NCBI RefSeq assembly: GCF_040549525.1
Contig: NZ_JBEPTM010000007.1
Coordinates: 1-64,000 of the forward strand
Direction: 5' to 3'
DNA from: Lacisediminihabitans sp040549525
GTDB taxonomy: Bacteria; Actinomycetota; Actinomycetes; Actinomycetales; Microbacteriaceae
Length of the DNA stretch: 64,000 bases
The position numbers were made by a program, and so were the translations under genes. Numbering within the stretch: the stretch's first letter is position 1; every line of letters starts with the position of its first letter. The notes under the pieces were generated by a model, which was given only the letters and a program-made list of their open reading frames with translations, had not been told where the DNA came from and searched no databases. Below, in pieces: positions 40,666-49,389 of this stretch.

Positions 40666-41572
40666 CGCGCAGATTCACGCCGTGCACGCCGTTGTCGTAG
40701 CGGATCGAAGGGAACACCGCCGACACCGTGAAACCGACCCCGGGAAGCATGTTCGCCGTGAGGATGCCACGGTACAGGGCCGCACGCTCCCGCATCTCAC
40801 TCATTCCGGGTCCGACGACCACCTCGGTCAAGGCATCGAGGTCGTCCTGGAAGGTGTAGGTGCGACTCTGCGCGAGTTTGTCGGGGTCGAGTCCATCGCG
40901 GCGGGCGGCGGCGCGCACTCCATCGTCGTCGATCACGACCTGCAGGCCCTCGTCGGTCCACGTGGAGCTGACGCGCACCTGGGTGCCGACGCCACCGTAC
41001 TTCAGCGCATTGGACAGGGCCTCCTGCACGATACGGAAGACCGCGAGCTGCGGACCGTCGCCGAGCGCGAAGGGCTCGCCGTTCTCGACGACAGTGATCT
41101 CCAGCCCGGCGTCCCGCATCAGGTCGAAGAGCTCGAGAGTCATGTCGGTGCGGGGCTCTGGCAGGGATTCGTCGACCGATCCGCCCACAACGGTCATCAC
41201 ACGACGAAGGTCGGCGAGAGTCGATCGGGCCGCCTCGGCGATGGTGGCGGAGGCGCGCACCGCGGCACCGGCATCCGCGGTGGCAGCGTACTGGGCGCCA
41301 TCCGCCTGGCTCACGATCGTGGAGACCGAATGGATCGCCACCTCGTGGAGTTCGCGCACGATACGCAGCTTTCCCAGTTGCTCTTGCAGGGATGCTTCGA
41401 GGTCGAGGTTGTCCCGCTCGGCATCGACGCGGGCGAAATACTGGCGGCGGCGACCGCGTGCGGCGCGGATCCAGAGCACTAGGAACACGACGGTGAGAAC
41501 GAGGAATACCGCGGATGCTGCGGTGAGCAGGATCATCACGAGCATCGAATGCTGTTGCAGCCAGGTATTCAC
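40652..41572 (-). CDS. NarL-type histidine kinase, orphan
   Basis: A 306-residue sensor kinase with one membrane helix (about 11-35), no sensor domain, a HisKA_3-like phosphoacceptor RELHEVAIHSVST (H76; the usual D after H is E) and a HATPase_c part: N-box FRIVQEALSNALKYG and a later GMSEMRERAALYRG. The altered H-box (ELHEV instead of ELHDV) may weaken phosphatase activity. No response regulator is adjacent: the regulator at 42159 is coupled to another kinase. It overlaps azlC, which hints that it controls or senses branched-chain amino acid export. Confidence 0.8.
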   Translation of the reverse strand: MNTWLQQHSMLVMILLTAASAVFLVLTVVFLVLWIRAARGRRRQYFARVDAERDNLDLEASLQEQLGKLRIVRELHEVAIHSVSTIVSQADGAQYAATADAGAAVRASATIAEAARSTLADLRRVMTVVGGSVDESLPEPRTDMTLELFDLMRDAGLEITVVENGEPFALGDGPQLAVFRIVQEALSNALKYGGVGTQVRVSSTWTDEGLQVVIDDDGVRAAARRDGLDPDKLAQSRTYTFQDDLDALTEVVVGPGMSEMRERAALYRGILTANMLPGVGFTVSAVFPSIRYDNGVHGVNLRDGQD

Positions 41573-41681
41573 TCGGGTCTCCTCGGGCTGACAACATCGG
41601 GACTGACAACGCGTGCTGTCTCTCCGAGGTTATCGCGAACCGGGATCGGCGCGCTGCCGTCCCGGTCCGCGGGTGCCGGGC

Positions 41682-42083
41682 CTACTTGGCCGGCGGCTGC
41701 GGCCAAGAGTTCGCCCGCAGCACCTCGAGACGTGCGCGGTAGTCCTTCTCGTCGATGTCTCCCTGCGCGAATCGCTCGGCGAGGGTCGACTCGGCCGACC
41801 GGGACGGATTGCCCCAGTGGCCCCACTGGCCGCCGCCGAAGCCGGGGTGACCGTAGCCGCCGCCCTGGGCGAACCAGGCGCGACGGCGCCGGCGAGCGAT
41901 CGAGAAGACGACCGCGAAGAGCGCGATCCAGAACAGCGGGATGAGCAGGAAGAAGAGTCCGAAGCCGCCGACCCAGGGGCCGACGAAATGGGCCGCAGGG
42001 CCCGCGAGGGCGAGTGTTGCGAACACGATGTATCCGTTTCTGTGGGGGTTCCGGTGGCGAGAGCCGGTGGAACCGGTGAACAC
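41682..42083 (-). CDS. SHOCT-domain membrane protein
   Basis: A 133-residue protein with two membrane helices (about 18-37 and 39-62), a basic stretch (ARRRRRAWF), a glycine/tryptophan-rich linker and a C-terminal SHOCT motif (LAERFAQGDIDEKDYRARLEVL, a short helix pair). SHOCT proteins are small and probably oligomerise or localise partners. It lies downstream of the two-component system; a half-palindrome GGGAGCACTCCCC precedes it near 42140-42160, so the regulator might control it. No enzymatic role. Confidence 0.7.
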   Translation of the reverse strand: MFTGSTGSRHRNPHRNGYIVFATLALAGPAAHFVGPWVGGFGLFFLLIPLFWIALFAVVFSIARRRRRAWFAQGGGYGHPGFGGGQWGHWGNPSRSAESTLAERFAQGDIDEKDYRARLEVLRANSWPQPPAK

Positions 42084-42158
42084 AACACTCGTCGCGACAC
42101 CGCGCCGGCGAATCTGCCCGGCGGATGCTCTCGGCTACTGCGCCGGGAGCACTCCCCG

Positions 42159-42824
42159 CTACTCCTGGTACCCCGCCCGGACGAGTCCGGTCTCGTAGGC
42201 GACGACAACGAGCTGCACCCGGTCTCTCGCGAGCAGCTTCGACATGATGCGCGACACGTGGGTCTTGGCGGTGAGCGGGCTGAGGAAGAGCTTTCGACCG
42301 ATCTCGTCGTTCGTGAGCCCATGGCCGACCAGGCCGAGTACCTCCCGTTCGCGTTCGGTCAGGGTCGCGAGCTGCGACGTATCCGGAGCCTCTTTGAGGG
42401 ATCCGGCGACCCGCTCGAGCAGGCGCTTCGTGACACCGGGCGACAACAGGGCGTCACCACCCGCGACCACCCGCACCGCACGGATCAGCTCCTCCGGCTC
42501 GGTGTCCTTGACCAGGAAGCCGCTGGCCCCCGCACGGATCGCCTGGGCAACGTACTCGTCGAGCTCGAAAGTGGTGACGATCACGATGTGGGTGCCGGCG
42601 AGAGCGGGATTGGCCACGATCTGCTCGGTTGCCCACAGGCCGTCTCCGTCGGGCATCCGGATGTCCATGAGAACGACATCGGGCTTCTCGCGGGTGACGA
42701 GAGCCACCGCCTCGGCACCGGTGCCGGCCTCGCCCACCACGTCGAGGTCACTCTCGGCCTCGAGCAGGGACCGGAAGCCGCCCCGGATGAGTTGCTGGTC
42801 GTCGGCGATGGCGACGCGGATCAT
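42159..42824 (-). CDS. NarL/LuxR-type response regulator
   Basis: A 221-residue regulator. The receiver domain (1-120) has D8/D9 and phosphoacceptor D54 in VLMDIRMPDGDG, T82-type T in VIVTTF and K104-type K in FLVKDTEPEEL. The LuxR helix-turn-helix is at about 155-215 (LTEREREVLGLVGHGLTNDE). It is translationally coupled to its kinase (4-base overlap at 42821-42824). Targets may include the SHOCT gene and its own operon via repeats at 44237-44286. Confidence 0.9.
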   Translation of the reverse strand: MIRVAIADDQQLIRGGFRSLLEAESDLDVVGEAGTGAEAVALVTREKPDVVLMDIRMPDGDGLWATEQIVANPALAGTHIVIVTTFELDEYVAQAIRAGASGFLVKDTEPEELIRAVRVVAGGDALLSPGVTKRLLERVAGSLKEAPDTSQLATLTEREREVLGLVGHGLTNDEIGRKLFLSPLTAKTHVSRIMSKLLARDRVQLVVVAYETGLVRAGYQE

Positions 42825-44179
42825 GGGGTGCCCTTCGGCGAAGGTCCACCGCGGACGGCGGACGGGAGGTCGGGCGCGCTGCTGTAGCTCGCCCCGGCTG
42901 CTGACTGAGGGATTCTGGCGTACACACGGAAGCCCCCGCCGTCGACGGGAGCGGCACTCAGAGTGCCGCCGAGGAGTTCGGCCCGCTCGTGCATGCCGAG
43001 CAGGCCACGGCCTCCGGTGTCCTGACGTGGGGGGCTTCCGGTGCCGTTGTCGACGATCTCGAGCAGGTAGAAGCCGCCCTCTTCCCGGGCGGTCACGGTG
43101 ACCGATGTCGCCTTGGCGTGACGGAGCACATTCGTCAGCGACTCCTGCGCGATGCGGTAGAGCGCGAGCTGGGTGCCCGCGCTCGGGACGCTCTCGATGG
43201 TGTTGCGCACATCGACGGCGACGCCCTGGGAGGCGATCGACGCGGCAAGACCGCCGAGACGGGAGAGATCGGGCTCCGGTACCAGCGGCGCGCTGGGATC
43301 CGCTCCCCCTTCGGCACGAAGGATGCCGAGCACCGAACGCACTTCGTCGAGGGCCGTCTTACTGGACTCCTTGATACTCGCCAGGGCCGCCTTGGCCTTC
43401 TCCGGTTGTTTGTCCATGAGATGGAGCCCCACACCCGCCTGAACGTTGATCTGGCTGAGGGAATGCGCGAGCACATCGTGAAGCTCACGGGCGATCCGCA
43501 CCCGCTCGGCCTGCACCTCGGACTGCTTGCGTTCGGCGATCCGGCGGGAGATCTCCGCATACTGCTCCCGGCGCGTTCGCACGCTCTCCCCCACACCGAG
43601 CACGATGAGAATTCCGAGAGTCACGGCCGCGATTCGCGGGGGTGAGACATCGAGACCGGTGAACAGCGATATGGCGAGGGCGAGGAGCCAGGCCGCCGCC
43701 ACCGAAATCCAGGCCCAGCTTCGGGCGCCCCGCACCACTGCGGACACGATGGCGAAGGCGAGGGCCAGGTAGGGCGGATGGTCGGAGCTGCGGAACAGAA
43801 GTAGGTCGGCGCCTCCCGCCGCGGCCGCGATGGCCACGACCGGACCCGGGAAGCGACGGGCGGCGAGCAGGGCGAGCGGACCGATGAGGGCGAGCCCGAG
43901 CGCGATCAGGAGCATCCTCGGGTCTGTCCAGACTTCGGTGCGAACGAGGCCGCTACCCGGCCGCACACTGAAGAAGACCGCCGGCACCTGCACGAATAGC
44001 GACAGGAGCACCGGAAGGATCAGCCGCATCCTGCGTGCGCCGGCGGAATTCTGGCGCCGGGCGCGACTGGCCTCCATCTCCTGCCAGGGCTCGTGCCAGG
44101 ATTCGAATTTCCGGTCGGCGAAAAGACCAGCTCGGCGCTCGGTCCAGCCCGCGCTGTCGAAACGACCGTGGAAGGGCAT
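42821..44179 (-). CDS. Sensor histidine kinase, HisKA_3 type
   Basis: A 452-residue kinase with about five to six membrane helices (58-200), a coiled linker and a dimerisation domain: RIARELHDVLAHSLSQINVQ with H233 as phosphoacceptor and D234 as expected. The HATPase_c follows (N-box YRIAQESLTNVLRHA, G-box GTGSPPRQDTGGRGLLGM). DUF-like N-terminal soluble 50 residues are rich in charge. Usually such membrane-embedded sensors (like LiaS or DesK types) sense envelope stress. Upstream repeats suggest autoregulation. Confidence 0.9.
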   Translation of the reverse strand: MPFHGRFDSAGWTERRAGLFADRKFESWHEPWQEMEASRARRQNSAGARRMRLILPVLLSLFVQVPAVFFSVRPGSGLVRTEVWTDPRMLLIALGLALIGPLALLAARRFPGPVVAIAAAAGGADLLLFRSSDHPPYLALAFAIVSAVVRGARSWAWISVAAAWLLALAISLFTGLDVSPPRIAAVTLGILIVLGVGESVRTRREQYAEISRRIAERKQSEVQAERVRIARELHDVLAHSLSQINVQAGVGLHLMDKQPEKAKAALASIKESSKTALDEVRSVLGILRAEGGADPSAPLVPEPDLSRLGGLAASIASQGVAVDVRNTIESVPSAGTQLALYRIAQESLTNVLRHAKATSVTVTAREEGGFYLLEIVDNGTGSPPRQDTGGRGLLGMHERAELLGGTLSAAPVDGGGFRVYARIPQSAAGASYSSAPDLPSAVRGGPSPKGTP

Positions 44180-44236
44180 GGATCGATCGTAGTTGCGGCT
44201 CTCGCCCGAGACATCCGCTGCCGGATGGCCGGGGTC

Positions 44237-44286
44237 TACTCCCCCGGGAGTAGTGGCGGACCGGCCCGGGAGTAGTGGCGGACCGG
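44237..44286. promoter_or_regulatory. Direct and inverted repeats before the kinase
   Basis: A 22-base unit beginning CCCGGGAGTAGTGGCGG occurs twice head to tail (44243-44264 and 44265-44286). The first copy forms with the preceding CTACTCCC a near-palindrome CTACTCCCcCGGGAGTAG. Placed about 60-110 bases before the kinase start, this is a good candidate for the regulator's binding site. Confidence 0.6.
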
Positions 44287-44343
44287 CATCCGCCGCTTAA
44301 ACAACGAATGCCGCAGGGGGTGGAGCCCCGTGCGGCAATCGAG

Positions 44344-44416
44344 CTCCCCGACTTGGACTCGAACCAAGAACCGCCGCATTAACAGTGCGATGCTCTGCCA
44401 ATTGAGCTATCGAGGA
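44344..44416 (-). tRNA. tRNA-Asn (anticodon GTT)
   Basis: Minus strand begins TCCTCGATAGCTCAATTGG; acceptor TCCTCGA pairs with TCGGGGA (one T-G), discriminator G, CCA not encoded. The anticodon loop CTGTTAA between TCGCA and TGCGG gives GTT. The T-arm contains GGTTCGAGTCC. Confidence 0.95.
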
Positions 44417-44516
44417 TTGCTGAAACAGCTTGACCACTTTACCAAAGGAACGCGCTGCACCAAATCGTGCGGTGCAATCCCCCGGGCAACTCGTGCTCGA
44501 CGCTGAATCGACGTGT

Positions 44517-45509
44517 CTACAGTACCGGCAGCAGGAAGCTCGGCGATGCAACCTCCACCGGCGAGCCGAGTGGATGAGGGATGCCGGTCACCGGATCGAT
44601 GCGGAATGCGGCCATCGTCGACGACAACTGGTTCGCCGCAAGGAGCACGTCGCCATCGATGACGCAGAGGTGTCGTGGGAAGTCGCCGCCGCTGGAGACT
44701 GTCGCCACCGGACTGAGGTCTCCTGCCCGGATCACCGCGATGCGATTGGACCCGCGCAGCCCCGTGTAGAGAAAACGGGCGGACGCGTCGATCGCGAGTC
44801 CCGCGGCGTGATCTCCGTCGACCCAGTCTTCGGTGATCGTGGCCGCCTGGAGCACCTGACCGCTGTCATCGAGGGCGAAGAGGGTGCCATCGAGCTCTCC
44901 GAGCAGAATCGTTCGGCCCGCAACGCGCATCAGGTCCCGCGGCCCGGTGCCCGGCGGAAGAGTCACGGATGCCGTGCGCACGAGCCTGCCGTTCTCGATC
45001 GCGTGCACGTGCACCCGGTCGGCGCCGAGATCCGCGCTGAGCACTGTCGATCCCCGCACGAGGGTCGAGTGGGCATGGGGCCGCTCCTGCGCCGGGTTGG
45101 GTCCACTGCCGTGCGCCGACAGGGTCTGGATCAGCTCTCCGATGCGGCCTCCGGACAGGAGCGGGAAGACATCGATGGAGCCGTCGAGGTAGTTCGACAC
45201 GAAGAGGCGATCGGCCGTGACGCTCACGTGACAGGGGAAACCGCCGCTGGTCGGTTGGCCTCCGAGCGAGTGGAGAGAGCCCTCGGCCCGACGGAACGCC
45301 TCGATGCGCCCGGCCGGGCCGGAGCCGTACTCGTCGGTCGCGTAGACCAGACCATCGGGGCCGGAGGCGAGGAACGATGGTGAGGAGGTCGGCGTCGTTT
45401 CGAGCAACTCCATCCGCGCGTCATCCCCGTGCCAGCGCAGCAGCGAGATGCCCTTCGCGTCTCCCATGGTGGCGGTGTAGCCGCCCACCAGCAGGTCGAT
45501 GATGGTCAA
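44517..45509 (-). CDS. Lactonase family (Pgl-like) beta-propeller
   Basis: A 330-residue seven-bladed beta-propeller of the YbhE/Pgl lactonase family. Blade-like repeats are visible, with SFLASGPDGLVYATDEYG, PCHVSVTADRLFVSNYLDGS, RPHAHSTLVRGSTVLSADLGADRVHVH and GLAIDASARFLYTGLRGSNRIAV. Relatives hydrolyse 6-phosphogluconolactone or related lactones. TTG at 45509 is used; its TTGA overlaps the stop of the 2-hydroxyacid dehydrogenase. This is the last gene of the long minus-strand operon. Confidence 0.82.
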   Translation of the reverse strand: MTIIDLLVGGYTATMGDAKGISLLRWHGDDARMELLETTPTSSPSFLASGPDGLVYATDEYGSGPAGRIEAFRRAEGSLHSLGGQPTSGGFPCHVSVTADRLFVSNYLDGSIDVFPLLSGGRIGELIQTLSAHGSGPNPAQERPHAHSTLVRGSTVLSADLGADRVHVHAIENGRLVRTASVTLPPGTGPRDLMRVAGRTILLGELDGTLFALDDSGQVLQAATITEDWVDGDHAAGLAIDASARFLYTGLRGSNRIAVIRAGDLSPVATVSSGGDFPRHLCVIDGDVLLAANQLSSTMAAFRIDPVTGIPHPLGSPVEVASPSFLLPVL

Positions 45510-46519
45510 TAGCCCGCCTTCGGGTCGACGACTCCGACGAAACTGCCGTCGCCCACGAAGGCGGCGACGTTCTCGCGAATCCTTTCGGCGAGCAGCGGCA
45601 CCGTCATCTCCGGGGTATCCGCACTGTGCGGTGTGATGAGGATGTGCGGAGCGGTCCAGAGCGGATGCCCCTGCGGCAGCGGCTCCGGATCGGTGACGTC
45701 GAGGCCGGCGCCCGCGATCTCGCCGCAACGGAGCGCATCGACCAGAGCATCGGTGTCGATGAGGTCGCCCCTGGCGATGTTCACGAGCACGGCGCTGTTC
45801 TTCATCGCCGCGAACTCCGGGGCGCCGAACAGGTGCCGGGTGCCCGCGGTGGATGCCGCGGCGATGACCACGACATCGGCATCCGGCAGCACCTGTGCCA
45901 GCCCATCGGCGGTGATGGTCCGTCGGGCACCGGCGACCTGGTCCGTGGTGCGCCGCACGATGGTGACCCTCACGCCGAAGGGCGAGAGGAGTCGAAGCAA
46001 TTCTCTCGCAACACCGCCGGCACCCACGATGAGCACCGAGAGTCCGTAGAGGGAGCGTCCGGTTTTAGGACCGGTCGGCCAGCCGGTGGCTCTCGCCCGC
46101 TCGGGAATCACCCGCAACAGGGCGAGCACGAGGGTGAGGGCATGTTCGGCGACGGGTTGCGCATAGGCTCCCTTCGCGCTGGTCCACAGGGGAAACGGGT
46201 GATCGGCGTGTGCGCGCAGAAGCTCGGCGAACACGTCGACCCCGGCATAGGGAAGTTGCACCCAGTCGATAGAGGGGTGCGAATCCAGGGTGGACTCGAG
46301 CGCTGCCGCGCCCCCGTAGGACAGCCAGATGAGCCCACGCGTCCGCGGGCCGAGATCGACGAGCTCGCCTCCGCCTGCGGTGACCGCCCGGGCGAAGACG
46401 TCTTCCGCCGCGGAGGGGGTCGCGGCGGCCGGAACGATGCTGACCGGCCCGGCTGCCGGGCGCCGATCGCCATCGAGAATGCGCCCGGCATCGGCCGTCA
46501 CGCCGCGGTGCTGGCTCAC
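45506..46519 (-). CDS. D-isomer 2-hydroxyacid dehydrogenase
   Basis: A 337-residue NAD(P)-binding enzyme. The Rossmann motif appears as GLSVLIVGAGGVARELLRLL (about 157-176), and the conserved NIARGDLIDTDALVDAL, LDVTDPEPLPQGHPLW and ITPHSAD (catalytic histidine) regions follow. The catalytic pair R (in NIARGD) and E (in DPEPLP) is present. It reduces or oxidises a 2-keto/2-hydroxy acid; substrate unknown. GTG start at 46519 overlaps the preceding TfoX stop (GTGA). Confidence 0.85.
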   Translation of the reverse strand: MSQHRGVTADAGRILDGDRRPAAGPVSIVPAAATPSAAEDVFARAVTAGGGELVDLGPRTRGLIWLSYGGAAALESTLDSHPSIDWVQLPYAGVDVFAELLRAHADHPFPLWTSAKGAYAQPVAEHALTLVLALLRVIPERARATGWPTGPKTGRSLYGLSVLIVGAGGVARELLRLLSPFGVRVTIVRRTTDQVAGARRTITADGLAQVLPDADVVVIAAASTAGTRHLFGAPEFAAMKNSAVLVNIARGDLIDTDALVDALRCGEIAGAGLDVTDPEPLPQGHPLWTAPHILITPHSADTPEMTVPLLAERIRENVAAFVGDGSFVGVVDPKAGY

Positions 46520-46866
46520 GCGCGCTCGGAGGGTTGGCCGGTGGGCCGCGACTTCTTCGGGCGGGGCGCTGGGCGCGCATCCGCCGTCGCCTGCACGGCC
46601 CGCTGCAACCAGTCCCGGTCTTCGAGAAGCTCGCCCGGCACGGAGCGATAGTCCTTTGCGCCGGGATACGGCGGCGCGGGAACCGTGCGCTCGAACAGCG
46701 CGGCTTCGGCATCGGTCGGGGTGAGGAAGAGGGTGTCGTCGCAGATGAAACCGACGACTTTCTCATCACAGTAGATGGCGTGCTCACCGAACATCATGCG
46801 GGTGCGGATGTTCAGGTCGCCGAGCTGGTCCTCGATGAACCGAACCGTGTCCGGGTTGTTAGCCAT
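46516..46866 (-). CDS. TfoX N-terminal domain protein
   Basis: A 116-residue protein with the TfoX/Sxy N-terminal domain: ADNTVRFIEDQLGD-like start, MMFGEHAIYCDEKVVGFICDDTLFL and a lysine/proline-rich C-tail. No C-terminal TfoX helix domain is present. Stand-alone TfoX-N proteins are of unknown function; in proteobacteria full TfoX controls competence. ATG at 46866 has GGAGA six bases upstream; it overlaps the ATPase stop by 8 bases. Confidence 0.78.
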   Translation of the reverse strand: MANNPDTVRFIEDQLGDLNIRTRMMFGEHAIYCDEKVVGFICDDTLFLTPTDAEAALFERTVPAPPYPGAKDYRSVPGELLEDRDWLQRAVQATADARPAPRPKKSRPTGQPSERA

Positions 46867-47701
46867 GGAACTTCTCCGTCTCGGCATTGCCGAGCGCCGC
46901 GCGCGAGCGAGCCAATCCCTTGAGGTACTTGTTCTCCGGGGCGGTCGTGAGCGTGTCGAGGTCTCCGAGGCCGATCAGGATGCCGTTCTGCATCACCGCG
47001 AGTCTCGGGGTGATACGGGAAAGGACGGCGAGGTCGCTGCTCACCACGATCGCGGTGAGACCACGGTCGCGATGAAGGTCTCGCAGGGTGTCGAGCACGC
47101 CGTCGCGCACGCTCGCGTCCACCCCGCGGGTCGGCTCGTCGGCGACGAGCAGAGTCGGCTCCAGAACGATCGCGCGGGCGAGGGCGACCCTCTGCCGTTG
47201 GCCGCTGCTCAGTTGGTAGGGCAGCCGGTTCATCAGGCTGAGCGGCAGGCGCACGGCGTCGATGACGGTCGCCACGGCATCCGAGGCCTCCCGCACGCTG
47301 AATCGGCGATCGCGTTGGTAGATCGGCTCGGCCACGTTCTCGGCGACGGTCAACAGCGGGCTGAGCCGCTCCGCCGCATCCTGCCGCAGAAAGCCGACCT
47401 GCAGCGTCAGTCGATCACGGGCACGGCGTCCCACATGGCGCAGGCGGGTGCCGTGCACCTCGAGCTGACCACCGCAGATCCTCGGCATGGCCTCCCCACC
47501 GCGCCCGGCGAGGCCCGCCAGCGCGAATGCGAGCGTGGACTTGCCCGAGCCCGACTCCCCCACGACGCCCAGCATCTCGCCCGCGGCGATCTCGAGGGTG
47601 ACTCCGCGCACAGCGAGATACGGCCGGGCATGATTCGAGCGGTAGACCATCGAGACATCCCGGGCGGCCACCACGAGGCCTGTCGAATTCGCTGCGCTCA
47701 C
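46859..47701 (-). CDS. ABC transporter ATPase, third subunit
   Basis: A 280-residue ABC ATPase. Walker A GESGSGKST (about 48-56), signature LSSGQRQRVALARA and Walker B LLVADEP are present; the D-loop R-G-V-D follows. The N-terminal part resembles oligopeptide-type DppF subunits, but a fused DppDF protein is already encoded just upstream. It is two bases downstream of that gene, GTG start at 47701. The extra ATPase may heterodimerise with a truncated partner or serve another permease. Confidence 0.88.
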   Translation of the reverse strand: MSAANSTGLVVAARDVSMVYRSNHARPYLAVRGVTLEIAAGEMLGVVGESGSGKSTLAFALAGLAGRGGEAMPRICGGQLEVHGTRLRHVGRRARDRLTLQVGFLRQDAAERLSPLLTVAENVAEPIYQRDRRFSVREASDAVATVIDAVRLPLSLMNRLPYQLSSGQRQRVALARAIVLEPTLLVADEPTRGVDASVRDGVLDTLRDLHRDRGLTAIVVSSDLAVLSRITPRLAVMQNGILIGLGDLDTLTTAPENKYLKGLARSRAALGNAETEKFHG

Positions 47702-47703
47702 GG

Positions 47704-49389
47704 TCAGTCCGCGGCTCGCAGCATCCGAAGTTCTTCGCGTCGTTTCGCCTGCTCTTCCGGGTTCGGCACGGGCAACGAGGCGAGCAGACGCTTGGTGTAG
47801 GGATGCTTCGGCGCGCCGAGCACCTCGGCTCCGGTGCCTTCCTCCACGAGTTCACCGTGGTACAGAACCGCGATCCGGTCGGCGAGGATGTCGACGACGG
47901 CGAGATCGTGACTGATGAACAGAGCCGCGAAGCCGAACTCTCTCTGCAGCTCCGCGAAGAGTTCGAGCACGCGGGCCTGCACGGACACATCGAGAGCGCT
48001 GGTGGGCTCGTCGGCGATGAGCAGTTTCGGCTGCAGCGCAAGGGCGCGGGCGAGAGACGCGCGCTGGCGCTGGCCACCGCTCAGCTCGTGCGGATAGCGG
48101 TCGCCGAAAGCGCGGGGAAGCTGCACCGCTTCGAGCAGCTCATCGACCCGCGCGCGGGCGGAACGGGCATCGGGAGCGCGACCGTGCACGATGAGGGGCT
48201 CGGCGACACACTCGGCGATGGTGAGCAGCGGGTTGAAACTGGTGGCCGGGTCCTGGAAGACGAAGCCGATGTCACTGCGCAGGGGACGGAATGTGCGTTC
48301 CTTCACCCCGAGCATCTCCTGGCCGAGCACGGTCAGCGAGCCGCCGGTGATGCGGGTGAGGCCTCCGATGGCGCGACCGATGGTGGTCTTGCCCGATCCG
48401 CTCTCGCCCACGAGACCGAGCACCTCGCGCGCCCCGATCTCGAAGCTCACCCCGTTGACCGCGCGGAATCCGGAGCGACCGAAACGACCGGGGTATTCGA
48501 TCTCCAGCCCTGTCGCGACGACGAGTGGGGGTTCGGTCTCGGCGAGGGCCCGCTCTGCCGCCCGCTCCTGGGTCTTCACGGTGCCCGAACCGAGATAAGG
48601 AACGGCCGCGAGCAGTCTCTTCGTGTATTCGTGCTGCGGGTTGCCGAACAGGCTCGTGGCATCGGCTTCCTCGACGACCTTGCCCTGATACATCACCGCG
48701 ACCCGGTCGGCCAGGTCGGCGACGACGCCCATGTTGTGGGTGATGAGCACGATCGCGGTATCGAATTCGTCGCGGCAGCGGCGCAGAAGGTCGAGGATCT
48801 CGGCCTGGACCGTCACGTCGAGCGCCGTGGTGGGCTCGTCGGCCACGATCAGCTCGGGATCGAGCACGAGGGCCATGGCGATCACCACGCGCTGCTTCTG
48901 ACCGCCCGAGAACTGGTGCGGGTAATAATCGACCCGCTCTTCGGGATCGGGGATCCCCACCTTGCCGAGGATCTCGATGGCCTTGGCCTTCGCCTCGGAG
49001 CGGGAGTACTTGCCGTGGGCCCGCAGGCCCTCGGCGATCTGCCAGCCCACGGTATAGACGGGGTTCAGGGCGGTCGACGGCTCCTGGAACACCATGGCGG
49101 CGCTCGTTCCGCGAATCTCCCTCAGGCGGCTGTGGCTCACCGTGACGACGTTGTCGCTGCCGAGCAGCACGACACCGGATGCCGTCGCCGTCTCGGGAAG
49201 GAGCCCCAGAATAGTCTTGGCGGTCACGGTCTTGCCACTGCCGCTCTCGCCGACGATGGCGAGCACCTCTCCGGCATTCACCGAAAGGGTCACCCCGTCG
49301 ACGGCCCGCACATCGCCGCCGTCCGTTGCGAAGGTGACGGAGAGGTCGGTGATTCCCACGGCCTGCTGGCCGCGCACGAGACTGCTCAT
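47704..49389 (-). CDS. Fused DppD-DppF ATPase of a peptide ABC transporter
   Basis: A 561-residue protein with two complete ATPase halves. First half: GESGSGKTVTAK, SGGQKQRVVIAMAL, LIVADEPTTALDV. Second half: GLVGESGSGKTTIGRAIGG, LSGGQRQRASLARAL, LLIADEPTSALDV, each with oligopeptide-type C-terminal extensions (PYTKRLLAAVPYLG and PYTKRLLASLPVP). The fusion replaces separate DppD and DppF. ATG start at 49389 overlaps the permease stop. It powers the importer formed with 49386-51562. Confidence 0.92.
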   Translation of the reverse strand: MSSLVRGQQAVGITDLSVTFATDGGDVRAVDGVTLSVNAGEVLAIVGESGSGKTVTAKTILGLLPETATASGVVLLGSDNVVTVSHSRLREIRGTSAAMVFQEPSTALNPVYTVGWQIAEGLRAHGKYSRSEAKAKAIEILGKVGIPDPEERVDYYPHQFSGGQKQRVVIAMALVLDPELIVADEPTTALDVTVQAEILDLLRRCRDEFDTAIVLITHNMGVVADLADRVAVMYQGKVVEEADATSLFGNPQHEYTKRLLAAVPYLGSGTVKTQERAAERALAETEPPLVVATGLEIEYPGRFGRSGFRAVNGVSFEIGAREVLGLVGESGSGKTTIGRAIGGLTRITGGSLTVLGQEMLGVKERTFRPLRSDIGFVFQDPATSFNPLLTIAECVAEPLIVHGRAPDARSARARVDELLEAVQLPRAFGDRYPHELSGGQRQRASLARALALQPKLLIADEPTSALDVSVQARVLELFAELQREFGFAALFISHDLAVVDILADRIAVLYHGELVEEGTGAEVLGAPKHPYTKRLLASLPVPNPEEQAKRREELRMLRAAD

